The notes under the pieces were generated by a model. It was given only the letters and a program-made list of their open reading frames with translations, was not told where the DNA came from and did not search any database. The translations under genes and the position numbers were made by a program. 64,000 nucleotides of DNA from Salegentibacter salarius (GTDB lineage Bacteria; Bacteroidota; Bacteroidia; Flavobacteriales; Flavobacteriaceae), in the NCBI RefSeq assembly GCF_900168265.1, contig NZ_FVZF01000012.1:23286-87285 (forward strand), written 5' to 3'. Shown here piece after piece: positions 34,178 to 41,819 of this stretch (its first letter is position 1; every line of letters begins with the position of its first letter).

Positions 34178-35515
34178 TTATATCCCTGTATAATTTTGTG
34201 GGGTTATTTTTTTAAGTTCTTCTTTAACAGCTTCAGAAACCTCTAGTGTTTCAATAAAATCGGCGATACTCTTTTTGTTGATCTTTTCGTTGGTTCTGGT
34301 AAGACCTTTAAGCGTTTCATATGGATTTTTAAATCCTTCGCGGCGCAAAATAGTTTGAATAGCTTCAGCTACAACCGCCCAGTTGGCTTCAAGATCAGCA
34401 TTTAGTTTTTCTTCATTCAGCAATAATTTACCAAGACCCTTAAGCGTACTTTTTAAAGCGATGCTGGTGTGGCCCATAGGTACGCCAATATTTCTTAAAA
34501 CTGTACTATCGGTAAGGTCTCGCTGCAATCTACTTATAGGAAGTTTGGCCGATAGGTGCTCAAAAATAGCGTTGGCAATTCCTAAATTTCCTTCACTATT
34601 TTCAAAATCTATAGGATTCACTTTATGAGGCATTGCAGAAGAGCCTATTTCCCCTTTTTTAATTTTCTGCTTAAAGTAATCCATAGAAACATAGGTCCAG
34701 ATATCGCGATCCAGGTCTATTAGAATATTGTTGATTCTTTTTAAAGTATCAAACAAAGCGGCCATATGGTCATAATGCTCAATTTGTGTGGTTGGAAAAG
34801 AATGGTGTAATCCCAATTTTTCCTGCACAAAATTAGTCCCAAATTCCTTCCAGTCTATATTTGGATATGCGATCTTATGAGCATTAAAATTTCCTGTTGC
34901 ACCGCCAAATTTAGCAGCGTGCGGCACTTTATTTAAAAGATCCAGTTGTGATTCTAAACGGGTAATAAAAACTTCTATTTCTTTTCCCAATCGGGTAGGG
35001 GAAGCAGGCTGGCCATGAGTTCTTGCCAATAGTGGAACATTAGCCCAATCTTGAGAAAGTTGTGTAAGCTTAGCTATTATTTCTTCAATTTCAGGTAGGT
35101 ATTCGGCTTCAATGGCATCTTTTAAGCTTAAAGGAACCGCAGTATTATTTATATCCTGGGAAGTAAGCCCAAAATGGATAAATTCTTTAGATTCCTCAAG
35201 TCCTAATTCATCAAATTTATTTTTCAGCAGGTATTCTACCGCCTTTACATCGTGGTTGGTGGTTTTTTCAATCTCTTTTACCGCCTGGGCGTCTACGCTT
35301 GTAAAATTCTTATAAATAGCACGTAAATCACTAAAAACCGAATGATCAATATCTTTAAGTTGTGGTAAGGGTAATTCACAAAGAGCAATAAAATACTCAA
35401 CTTCAACCTTCACCCGGTATCTTATTAAGGCTTCTTCGCTAAAATAAGTGGCAAGTTGTTTGGTTTTAGAATGGTATCTTCCGTCTATAGGAGAAATGGC
35501 GGTTAGCGGTGTCAT
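34178..35515 (-). CDS. purB: Adenylosuccinate lyase
   Basis: This 445-residue enzyme acts in purine synthesis, cleaving SAICAR and adenylosuccinate with release of fumarate. The start LTAISPIDGRYHSKTKQLAT, the HFGLTSQDINNTA and ARTHGQPASPT segments, and the fumarase-superfamily signature SSAMPHKVNPIDFENSEGN are all present. The Ser of the flexible loop and the His of TSQD and GQPAS regions supply the catalytic pair in the family. The length is normal for the E. coli-type branch. It is preceded on the same strand by a sirtuin gene. Confidence 0.96.
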   Translation of the reverse strand: MTPLTAISPIDGRYHSKTKQLATYFSEEALIRYRVKVEVEYFIALCELPLPQLKDIDHSVFSDLRAIYKNFTSVDAQAVKEIEKTTNHDVKAVEYLLKNKFDELGLEESKEFIHFGLTSQDINNTAVPLSLKDAIEAEYLPEIEEIIAKLTQLSQDWANVPLLARTHGQPASPTRLGKEIEVFITRLESQLDLLNKVPHAAKFGGATGNFNAHKIAYPNIDWKEFGTNFVQEKLGLHHSFPTTQIEHYDHMAALFDTLKRINNILIDLDRDIWTYVSMDYFKQKIKKGEIGSSAMPHKVNPIDFENSEGNLGIANAIFEHLSAKLPISRLQRDLTDSTVLRNIGVPMGHTSIALKSTLKGLGKLLLNEEKLNADLEANWAVVAEAIQTILRREGFKNPYETLKGLTRTNEKINKKSIADFIETLEVSEAVKEELKKITPQNYTGI

Positions 35516-35612
35516 TTGTTTGATTTAGAAATTAAAAGCTGTAAAGATACTGCTTCCAAGTAATCTTTAAAACCGCAACGGCATTTCTTTTTCTCCTATA
35601 ACTTTGAAATTT

Positions 35613-36299
35613 TTATGCTGAATTTATTAATTCCTGTACCAGCTGAGGAACGCCAATGGAAGCTTTTTCAGCAATAATATGCAGATTTCCCTTCTCCTGA
35701 ATATTAGGTTTCGGGTCTATAAAATAAACCGGGATTCCCTGGGGTGTAAAATCTACCAGTCCTGCCGCCGGATATACCTGCATAGAGGTTCCTATAATCA
35801 TAAGTATATCTGCTTCGACCACAATTTCCATCGCTTTCTCAAACATAGGTACAGCTTCGCCAAACCAAACTACGTGTGGCCTAAGTTGGTAATTAAATTC
35901 GCAGAAATCTCCGGGTTTTATATCTTGTTTCCAATCTAGCACAAGGTTTTCATTAAAAGTGCTTCTGGCTTTCAATAGCTCTCCGTGCAAATGGGTAACC
36001 TTTGTACTGCCCGCCCTTTCGTGAAGATCATCTATGTTTTGAGTAATTATTTCAACATCAAATTCTTTTTCAAGTTCAGCCAAAGCAGTATGTGCAGAAT
36101 TAGGGTCTACCGTTAATAATTGCCGGCGGCGTTGATTATAAAACTCTAAAACCCTTTTTTGATCCTTTTCCCAGCCAATAGGTGAGGCAATCTCCATAAC
36201 ATCGTAGCCTTCCCACAGGCCGTCGGCATCACGAAACGTTTTGATTCCACTTTCAGCACTCACACCGGCACCGGTTAATACCACGATTTTCTTCTGCAT
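35613..36299 (-). CDS. cobB: Sirtuin NAD-dependent deacylase, class III type without zinc site
   Basis: This 228-residue protein has the NAD site GAGVSAESGIKTFRDADGLW (about 10-29), QNIDDLHERAG, catalytic HLHGE, and a late GTSMQVYPAAGLVDF. The pair Tyr54/Arg57 (FYNQRRRQLL) is the YxxR signature of sirtuins that prefer succinyl, malonyl or acetyl lysine. The four zinc cysteines found in most sirtuins are absent; only one Cys lies in that region (GDFCEFNYQ). It lies 97 nt upstream of purB on the same strand, perhaps co-transcribed. Confidence 0.92.
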   Translation of the reverse strand: MQKKIVVLTGAGVSAESGIKTFRDADGLWEGYDVMEIASPIGWEKDQKRVLEFYNQRRRQLLTVDPNSAHTALAELEKEFDVEIITQNIDDLHERAGSTKVTHLHGELLKARSTFNENLVLDWKQDIKPGDFCEFNYQLRPHVVWFGEAVPMFEKAMEIVVEADILMIIGTSMQVYPAAGLVDFTPQGIPVYFIDPKPNIQEKGNLHIIAEKASIGVPQLVQELINSA

Positions 36300-36506
36300 A
36301 ATGCGATCAATTTTTGAAAATGGTAAGGTAATGTTAATCTCAAATATTTAAAAATGTTAAACCCTTATGTCTATCTCGCTGAAATTCAAAAGTGTGTAAA
36401 TAATGGCAAGTTAAAATATCTAAAACACATAAAATATCACGCAACCATTTACTGTTATTCGTATCTCTAAAGAGAATGATTAATAACCCAAAAATTAAAA
36501 TTTGAA

Positions 36507-37358
36507 ATGAAAAAATTAGCATTTGCTTTAATGATGGTCGCAGGATTCACAAGTTGTGATAGTGACGATGATGGCGTAGACACTCCAGATTTTGAAGGAG
36601 AAACAAAAGAGTACACATTAAATGAAATGAGTGACTCTGGCGTTAGCGGGACTGTTACTTTTATGGAAAATGAAGATGGAAGCGCTACCGTAGAATTTGA
36701 TCTTGAAGGTACTCCAGATGATGGGATGCACCCAGCTCATATTCATATGGGAACTGCTGCTGAAACTGGAGATATCGCTGTTACTTTTACTCCTATAGAT
36801 GGAGCGACAGGAATGAGTACTACCGAAGTTTCGGCTTTAGATGATGGTACCGATATTACTTATGAAGAATTGGTTGCCTATGACGGGTATATCAATGTTC
36901 ACTTAAGTGCTGACGAACTAGGTACTATTGTAGCCCAAACCGATATCGGTGAAAATGAACTTACCGGTGAGTCTGTAAGTTATGATCTTGAGGAAAGAGA
37001 TATTCCTGGTGTAAGCGGTGTAGCTATTTTTGAAGAACGTGAAAATGGCGAAACTCTAGTAACTTTAGATCTTGAAGGAACTGAAGAAGGAGGGGAACAC
37101 CCAGCTCACATTCACATGGGGTCTATAGAAGATGCTCCTGGAGCTATCGCAATTACTTTTACTCCTGTAAATGGAGCTACCGGTATGAGTATGACCAATG
37201 TTAGTATGACCGATGGTTCTGCTGATGCAGAAGGTGAAGCAATTACTTATACAGAATTGCTAACTTATGATGGTTACATAAATGTACACAAAAGTGCTGA
37301 AGAACTAGAGGTTCTTGCTGCACAGGGAAATATGGGAGCTAATGCTTCTGAAGAGTAA
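36507..37358 (+). CDS. Lipoprotein with two CHRD domains
   Basis: This 283-residue protein has the signal MKKLAFALMMVAGFTSC then DSDDDGVD, an acidic surface-export signal. Two CHRD (chordin-type) repeats follow (about 30-150 and 155-278). Each contains HPAHIHMG, a VTFTP(V/I)(D/N)GATGMS segment and YDGYINVH. Only about 22% of positions outside these cores look fixed between the two repeats. It is a close paralogue of the five-repeat protein at 37614. The function of bacterial CHRD proteins is unknown; the His cluster could bind a metal (inference). Confidence 0.88.
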   Translation: MKKLAFALMMVAGFTSCDSDDDGVDTPDFEGETKEYTLNEMSDSGVSGTVTFMENEDGSATVEFDLEGTPDDGMHPAHIHMGTAAETGDIAVTFTPIDGATGMSTTEVSALDDGTDITYEELVAYDGYINVHLSADELGTIVAQTDIGENELTGESVSYDLEERDIPGVSGVAIFEERENGETLVTLDLEGTEEGGEHPAHIHMGSIEDAPGAIAITFTPVNGATGMSMTNVSMTDGSADAEGEAITYTELLTYDGYINVHKSAEELEVLAAQGNMGANASEE

Positions 37359-37382
37359 TCTCTACCGATATTCTTAATTACT

Positions 37383-37411
37383 AAGCCCGGCATTAAGTCG
37401 GGCTTTTTTAG
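37383..37411 (+). terminator. Rho-independent terminator after the two-CHRD gene
   Basis: AAGCCCG (37383-37389) pairs with CGGGCTT (37399-37405), followed by a T run. Confidence 0.85.
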
Positions 37412-37613
37412 TTTTAGATTATCCCAGTTTTAAAATACTCTTTTTCTAAATTAAAGTAGCTAATGCATTTAACATTCTTTATGACTCCTTTTTAGAAAGC
37501 TTAACATCCGTTGCAAGTGGAGCCCTCGTATCTATAAGTAGATTGAACATTGGAAGCAAAATTAAAATCTGTTTCCAGTCTCTAAATTTACTAATAACTA
37601 AAAATTAAAACTT

Positions 37614-39581
37614 ATGAAGAAATTCTTACTCGCTATGTTTATAGCACTTCCATTTATGTTTATGAGCTGCAGTGGCGACGATGATGCAGTAGACCCGGAT
37701 GGGGATGGTGATGACTTTCAAGGTAAAACAAAAAGCTTTGAACTTTACTCGGTTTCCGCCCCTTCAATTTCAGGAACCGCTACCTTTATGGAAAAAGAAG
37801 ACAACAGTACGACTGTTGAAATTGAATTAGACGGCACTCCAGATGGAGGCATGCACCCGGCACATATTCATTATAATACCGCTGCCGAAGGTGGCGATAT
37901 TGCGGTTTCTTTTGAACCTGTAGATGGAGCTACCGGAATGAGCACGACTACTTTCTCCACTTTAGATGATGGCACAAATATTACATATACTGAAGCAATT
38001 AATTTTGACGGGTATATTAATGTGCATTTAAGTGCAGACGATCTTGGTACTTTAGTGGCACAGGGAGATATTGGAGAAAATGAGCTTACCGGAGAATCTA
38101 AAAACTATATGCTTGAAGAAAAAGCTGTAGAAGGAATTTCCGGAAATGTAATGTTTCAGGAAAGAGTAAACGGGGAAGCCCTTGCAACTATAATGCTAGA
38201 TGGAACTCCAGAGGATGGTGAACATCCGGCACATATTCATATGGGATCTGTAGCTGAGTCTCCAGGAGATATTGCTTTTACCTTTACGCCGGTTAACGGA
38301 GCAACAGGAATGAGTAAAACCAATGTTGCTGCATTAGACGATGGTACCGCATTTATGTATAACGATGTACTTAGTTACGATGGTTATGTGAATGTACACC
38401 TAAGTGCAGATGAACTTGGAACTCTAGTTGCCCAAAATGATATTGGTGGTAACGAACTTACAGGTGAGACTAAATCTTACGAGCTTGATGAAAGAGCTGT
38501 AGAAGGAATTAGCGGAACTGTGATGTTTGAAGAAAGAATGAGTGGAGAAGCTTTGGCCACTATTATGCTAGACGGAACTCCTGCAGATGGTATGCATCCG
38601 GCTCATATTCATATGGGAACAGCTGCTGAAGGTCCTGGAGATATTGCATTTACTTTTAACCCAGTAAATGGAGCAACCGGAATGAGTATGACTCAGGTAG
38701 AAATGTTAGACGATGATACCGAATTTGGTTATGAAGAAGTACTGAATTACGACGGTTATGTTAATGTTCACCTAAGTGCTGAAGATGTAGGAACAGTGGT
38801 TGCTCAGGGAGATATTGGAGCAAATGAATTAACCGGTGAAAGCAAAACTTATGAATTAGGTGAGAAAGCTGTAGAAGGAATCAGTGGTTCTGTAATTTTT
38901 GAAGAAAGAATGAGTGGAGAAGCTTTGGCCACTATTATGCTAGACGGAACTCCTGCAGATGGTATGCATCCGGCTCATATTCATATGGGAACAGCTGCTG
39001 AAGGTCCTGGAGATATTGCATTTACTTTTAATCCGGTAAATGGAGCAACCGGAATGAGTATGACTCACGTAGCTATGCTTGATGACGATACTGAATTTGG
39101 TTACGAAGATGTTTTAAATTATGACGGTTATGTAAACGTTCACCTAAGTGCAGATGATTTAGGAACTCTTGTAGCCCAGGGAGATATCGGGCAAAATGAA
39201 TTAACCGGAGAATCAGCTTCTTATGATCTTGGAAGTGCAAATGTTGAAGGCATTATGGGAACTGCAATGTTTGAAGAACGTGTAAACGGTGAAACTTTGG
39301 TGACTATTATGTTAGAAGGAACTCCGGCTGATGGAATGCACCCGGCACATATTCACGTAGGTTCTGTTGCAGAGGCTCCTGGAGATATCGCGATCACTCT
39401 AAATTCAGTTAACGGCGCTACCGGAATGAGCGCTACTAACGTTACAAAGTTTAACGGAGAAGATGGAGATATGATAGATTATAACGGCCTTCTGGAATAT
39501 GACGGTTATCTAAATGTGCATTTGAGCGCAGATGATCTAGGAACTCTTGTAGCCCAGGGAAATGTTGGTTCTAATTCTTAG
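37614..39581 (+). CDS. Surface lipoprotein with five tandem CHRD domains
   Basis: This 655-residue protein has the signal MKKFLLAMFIALPFMFMSC then SGDDDAVD, which fits surface export. Five CHRD repeats of about 124 residues follow, each with HPAHIH(M/Y/V), a GDIA(F/V/I)(T/S) strand, (V/D)NGATGMS, and DGY(V/I/L)NVHLSA(D/E)D. Linkers (ELTGES/ETK-Y-EL) are nearly constant. Repeats 3 and 4 are almost identical, including 131 identical bases. It has its own terminator and a 255-nt upstream gap separating it from its paralogue, so it is probably independently expressed. Confidence 0.88.
   Translation: MKKFLLAMFIALPFMFMSCSGDDDAVDPDGDGDDFQGKTKSFELYSVSAPSISGTATFMEKEDNSTTVEIELDGTPDGGMHPAHIHYNTAAEGGDIAVSFEPVDGATGMSTTTFSTLDDGTNITYTEAINFDGYINVHLSADDLGTLVAQGDIGENELTGESKNYMLEEKAVEGISGNVMFQERVNGEALATIMLDGTPEDGEHPAHIHMGSVAESPGDIAFTFTPVNGATGMSKTNVAALDDGTAFMYNDVLSYDGYVNVHLSADELGTLVAQNDIGGNELTGETKSYELDERAVEGISGTVMFEERMSGEALATIMLDGTPADGMHPAHIHMGTAAEGPGDIAFTFNPVNGATGMSMTQVEMLDDDTEFGYEEVLNYDGYVNVHLSAEDVGTVVAQGDIGANELTGESKTYELGEKAVEGISGSVIFEERMSGEALATIMLDGTPADGMHPAHIHMGTAAEGPGDIAFTFNPVNGATGMSMTHVAMLDDDTEFGYEDVLNYDGYVNVHLSADDLGTLVAQGDIGQNELTGESASYDLGSANVEGIMGTAMFEERVNGETLVTIMLEGTPADGMHPAHIHVGSVAEAPGDIAITLNSVNGATGMSATNVTKFNGEDGDMIDYNGLLEYDGYLNVHLSADDLGTLVAQGNVGSNS
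38529..39031 (+). repeat. Homogenised CHRD repeat DNA
   Basis: Positions 38529-38659 and 38901-39031 are identical in my reading. The offset is 372 nt (124 codons), and similarity continues with scattered changes on both sides. Codon-level identity shows recent duplication or gene conversion, not selection on protein alone. Confidence 0.85.
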
Positions 39582-39607
39582 AATTTAATTTTCACTGTAA
39601 TGTAATT

Positions 39608-39638
39608 AAAAACCCGGTCGCGATGAGGCCGGGTTTTT
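39608..39638 (+). terminator. Rho-independent terminator of the five-CHRD gene
   Basis: AAAAACCCGG (39608-39617) pairs with CCGGGTTTTT (39629-39638). Flanking A and T runs would let it work in both directions. Confidence 0.9.
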
Positions 39639-39698
39639 CTATTTATTATAAAATACTAATAATTTAAATACCAGAACTATAAGCTTCTGAATTGGTAA

Positions 39699-39765
39699 GG
39701 CTAAAATTTTTTAAATATTCCTTTTGAAAAAGCCCGACTTCGTGTTGGGTTTTTTAATTTTAGCC
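39699..39765 (+). promoter_or_regulatory. Nested hairpin directly before trmH, with a terminator-like core
   Basis: A perfect 10-bp outer stem (GGCTAAAATT 39699-39708, AATTTTAGCC 39756-39765) encloses an inner terminator-like hairpin: GCCCGAC pairs with GTTGGGT around TTCGT, flanked by A and T runs. The trmH ATG follows two bases later, at 39767. It may be an attenuator, a second terminator of upstream transcription, or a structure hiding the start codon. No ligand-binding consensus is visible. Confidence 0.5.
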
Positions 39766-39766
39766 T

Positions 39767-40426
39767 ATGCAAAAAAACAAGCTTTTGGCTCATCTTGAAA
39801 CCTTTCTCACTCCAAGGCGTATCGCTTTGTTTGATGAGGTGATCGCGCAGCGAACCAATCATTTTACCGTGGTAACCCAAGACGTTTACCAGCTGCATAA
39901 TACTAGTGCTGTGATTAGAAGTTGCGAGGTTTTTGGGATTCAGAACATTCACGTGATAGAGGAGCGCAAACCTAAACGAATAGATAGGGAGATTGCCATG
40001 GGAGCCCAAAAATGGGTAGATGTAAATCGTTATGCTACTTCAAAAGAATGTATTAAAGTATTAAAAGCGAAAGGCTATCAAATTGTGGCTACTACGCCAT
40101 ATGGGGATAGTACAGAACTTAAGGATTTTAATATTGAAAAACCTTCAGCTATTTTCTTCGGAACTGAAAAAGATGGATTAAGCGAGGAAATTCTGAATCA
40201 AGCCAACTGTAGAATTCAAATTCCCATGTTTGGTTTTACTGAAAGTCTCAATATTTCAGTTTCAGCAGCTATTATATTGCAGCACATTACTTCGGAATTA
40301 AAAAGCAGTGAAATTAGCTGGGAACTTTCTGAAGATGAAAAGGAAAATCTTAAATATGAGTGGCTAAAAAAATGTATTAAAAATTCTGATTCAATAATAA
40401 CACAATACAATTCAGAAAATCCTTAA
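39767..40426 (+). CDS. trmH: TrmH-type tRNA (guanosine-18) 2'-O-methyltransferase
   Basis: This 219-residue SPOUT methyltransferase has an N-terminal helix region (LETFLTPRRIALFDEVIAQR), then RTNHFTVVTQDVYQLHNTSA and VIRSCEVFGIQNIHVIEE. The knot motifs are FFGTEKDGLSEEIL, IPMFGFTESLNISVSAAIIL. TNHFTVV and the N-x-(S/G)A-x-R pattern point to TrmH acting on G18 of tRNA with S-adenosylmethionine. Length and order are normal. The start lies two bases after a strong hairpin. The next gene follows 22 nt later. Confidence 0.9.
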   Translation: MQKNKLLAHLETFLTPRRIALFDEVIAQRTNHFTVVTQDVYQLHNTSAVIRSCEVFGIQNIHVIEERKPKRIDREIAMGAQKWVDVNRYATSKECIKVLKAKGYQIVATTPYGDSTELKDFNIEKPSAIFFGTEKDGLSEEILNQANCRIQIPMFGFTESLNISVSAAIILQHITSELKSSEISWELSEDEKENLKYEWLKKCIKNSDSIITQYNSENP

Positions 40427-40448
40427 ATTAGTTGAATAATTTGCTCCA

Positions 40449-40991
40449 ATGACCCTCTTTTTTTACCTACTTATTGCATTTATTACATTTATTGCTTTTC
40501 TACATGCCTGGGCTAAGAAAAGATATGATATCAGCCGAACGATGGTGATTAATGCTCCTCGCGATGTTGTATTTAGCTATGTGAGGCAGTTAAGAAAACA
40601 TCCGCTTTGGGTGCCCTGGTTTTCAAAATATCCTAAAACCGTTTTAAAACATAAGGGAGAGGATGGTAAACTTGGTGCAGCTATTTATTGGAAAGGTGAG
40701 AATAAAGAAATAGGGGAAGGCACTCAAAAGATTATAAAGGTAAAACATCCAAGAGTTTTTGAAACACGGGTGCTTTTTGTAAAACCTGTAAAAGTGAGTA
40801 TGCTTACTTATTTTGCAGCAAAAGAATTGGAACCCGGCAAGTCTAAAGTAGTTTGGGGGATAAGAGGAAATTTACCTTTTCCGCTTTCGGTAATGAGTCT
40901 CTTTTATAGCCCAGATAAATTATTGGGGCAGGATATTGAAAAAGGGCTGATTAATTTAAAAACTAGAATGGAGAATAAAATGAAGGTTTAA
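40449..40991 (+). CDS. SRPBCC-fold (polyketide cyclase-like) membrane-anchored protein
   Basis: This 180-residue protein has an N-terminal transmembrane helix (FFYLLIAFITFIAFLHAW), then an SRPBCC/START-like fold: TMVINAPRDVVFSYVRQLRK, PLWVPWFSKYPKTVLKHKGE, GAAIYWKGENKEIGEGTQKI. The C-terminal helix ends GQDIEKGLINLKTRMENKMK. Family members bind small hydrophobic ligands in a deep cavity; which one is unknown. It is probably co-transcribed with trmH. The stop overlaps that of the convergent gene (TTAA). Confidence 0.82.
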   Translation: MTLFFYLLIAFITFIAFLHAWAKKRYDISRTMVINAPRDVVFSYVRQLRKHPLWVPWFSKYPKTVLKHKGEDGKLGAAIYWKGENKEIGEGTQKIIKVKHPRVFETRVLFVKPVKVSMLTYFAAKELEPGKSKVVWGIRGNLPFPLSVMSLFYSPDKLLGQDIEKGLINLKTRMENKMKV

Positions 40992-41743
40992 TTTCGTTGT
41001 AAAACCCGGTATTCTTCATAACATCCACTTAATGCATCAAGAATTTGTAGATCGTTAGCCGATCTTAAGAAATCTTTAGAGTAACTGCATCGCTGCAGGA
41101 TTTCATTAAGTTCTACTTCATTCAGTGGTAATAGGGCAATTAATGTTTCCCTGTCAAATTTATTTCTAAGCAGGTTTCTAATCTCATCGTCTTCTTTCAT
41201 CTGCCTTAATTTTCGCATCTGTCTCGGTTTTTTTCCGAAAATATTATGCATCAAATCGGCGGGATTGAAGATTGCTCCCAAAGTTCGGGAAACCGCACTG
41301 GCAGAATTATCTCCGCCTTCGTAACCGGCATTTAAGCCTGAAATACTATAGCGATTATTCTCATAAATGGGGATATTCTTGGCATCGATCTCCAAATATC
41401 CAGTAAGAGTAACCGGTTTTAAAACCACTTCTTCCAAAGCGATTCCTAACTCGGTCATTTTTACTTTTACACTTCCATACTTAAGCCAGTCGTTTGTTAC
41501 TCTAACTTTTATAGGTCTAAATCCAAGGTAAGAGAAATACAGCGTATCGTTAACGGTGGCCTGTAATTTAAAACTTCCATCTTCTTCACTAACGGCGCCT
41601 TTAACCTGGTTGAGGTTAACAATATGAACTTTCTCAATAGGTTTATCGTCGGCAGCGTTCATAACGGTTCCCGATACAACATCCTGTGAAAATGCCTGAA
41701 AAGCTAAAAAAAGTAATAAAAAGGTAAAAAGGAATTTTTTCAT
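40988..41743 (-). CDS. Carboxypeptidase-regulatory-like domain protein, secreted
   Basis: This 251-residue protein has a signal peptide (MKKFLFTFLLLFLAFQAFSQ). Residues 21-110 form a CarboxypepD_reg-like beta-sandwich (DVVSGTVMNAADDKPIEKVH, SEEDGSFKLQATVNDTLYFS, YLGFRPIKVRV). This domain also caps TonB-dependent receptors in Bacteroidetes, but no receptor follows here. The second half is helical and basic (FGKKPRQMRKLRQMKEDDEI) with a Cys pair near the end. Role unknown. Confidence 0.85.
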   Translation of the reverse strand: MKKFLFTFLLLFLAFQAFSQDVVSGTVMNAADDKPIEKVHIVNLNQVKGAVSEEDGSFKLQATVNDTLYFSYLGFRPIKVRVTNDWLKYGSVKVKMTELGIALEEVVLKPVTLTGYLEIDAKNIPIYENNRYSISGLNAGYEGGDNSASAVSRTLGAIFNPADLMHNIFGKKPRQMRKLRQMKEDDEIRNLLRNKFDRETLIALLPLNEVELNEILQRCSYSKDFLRSANDLQILDALSGCYEEYRVLQRN

Positions 41744-41819
41744 AACAATTGGCGCCTAAATTATAAAATACTTATAAAAAATAATGCCATACTTTAAAAT
41801 TTAGGCGCCAGATGTAATT

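Noticed and set aside
39601..39766. Small RNA gene between two terminators
   Set aside because: No promoter consensus is visible between 39640 and 39699. The structure is explained more simply as part of the trmH leader.
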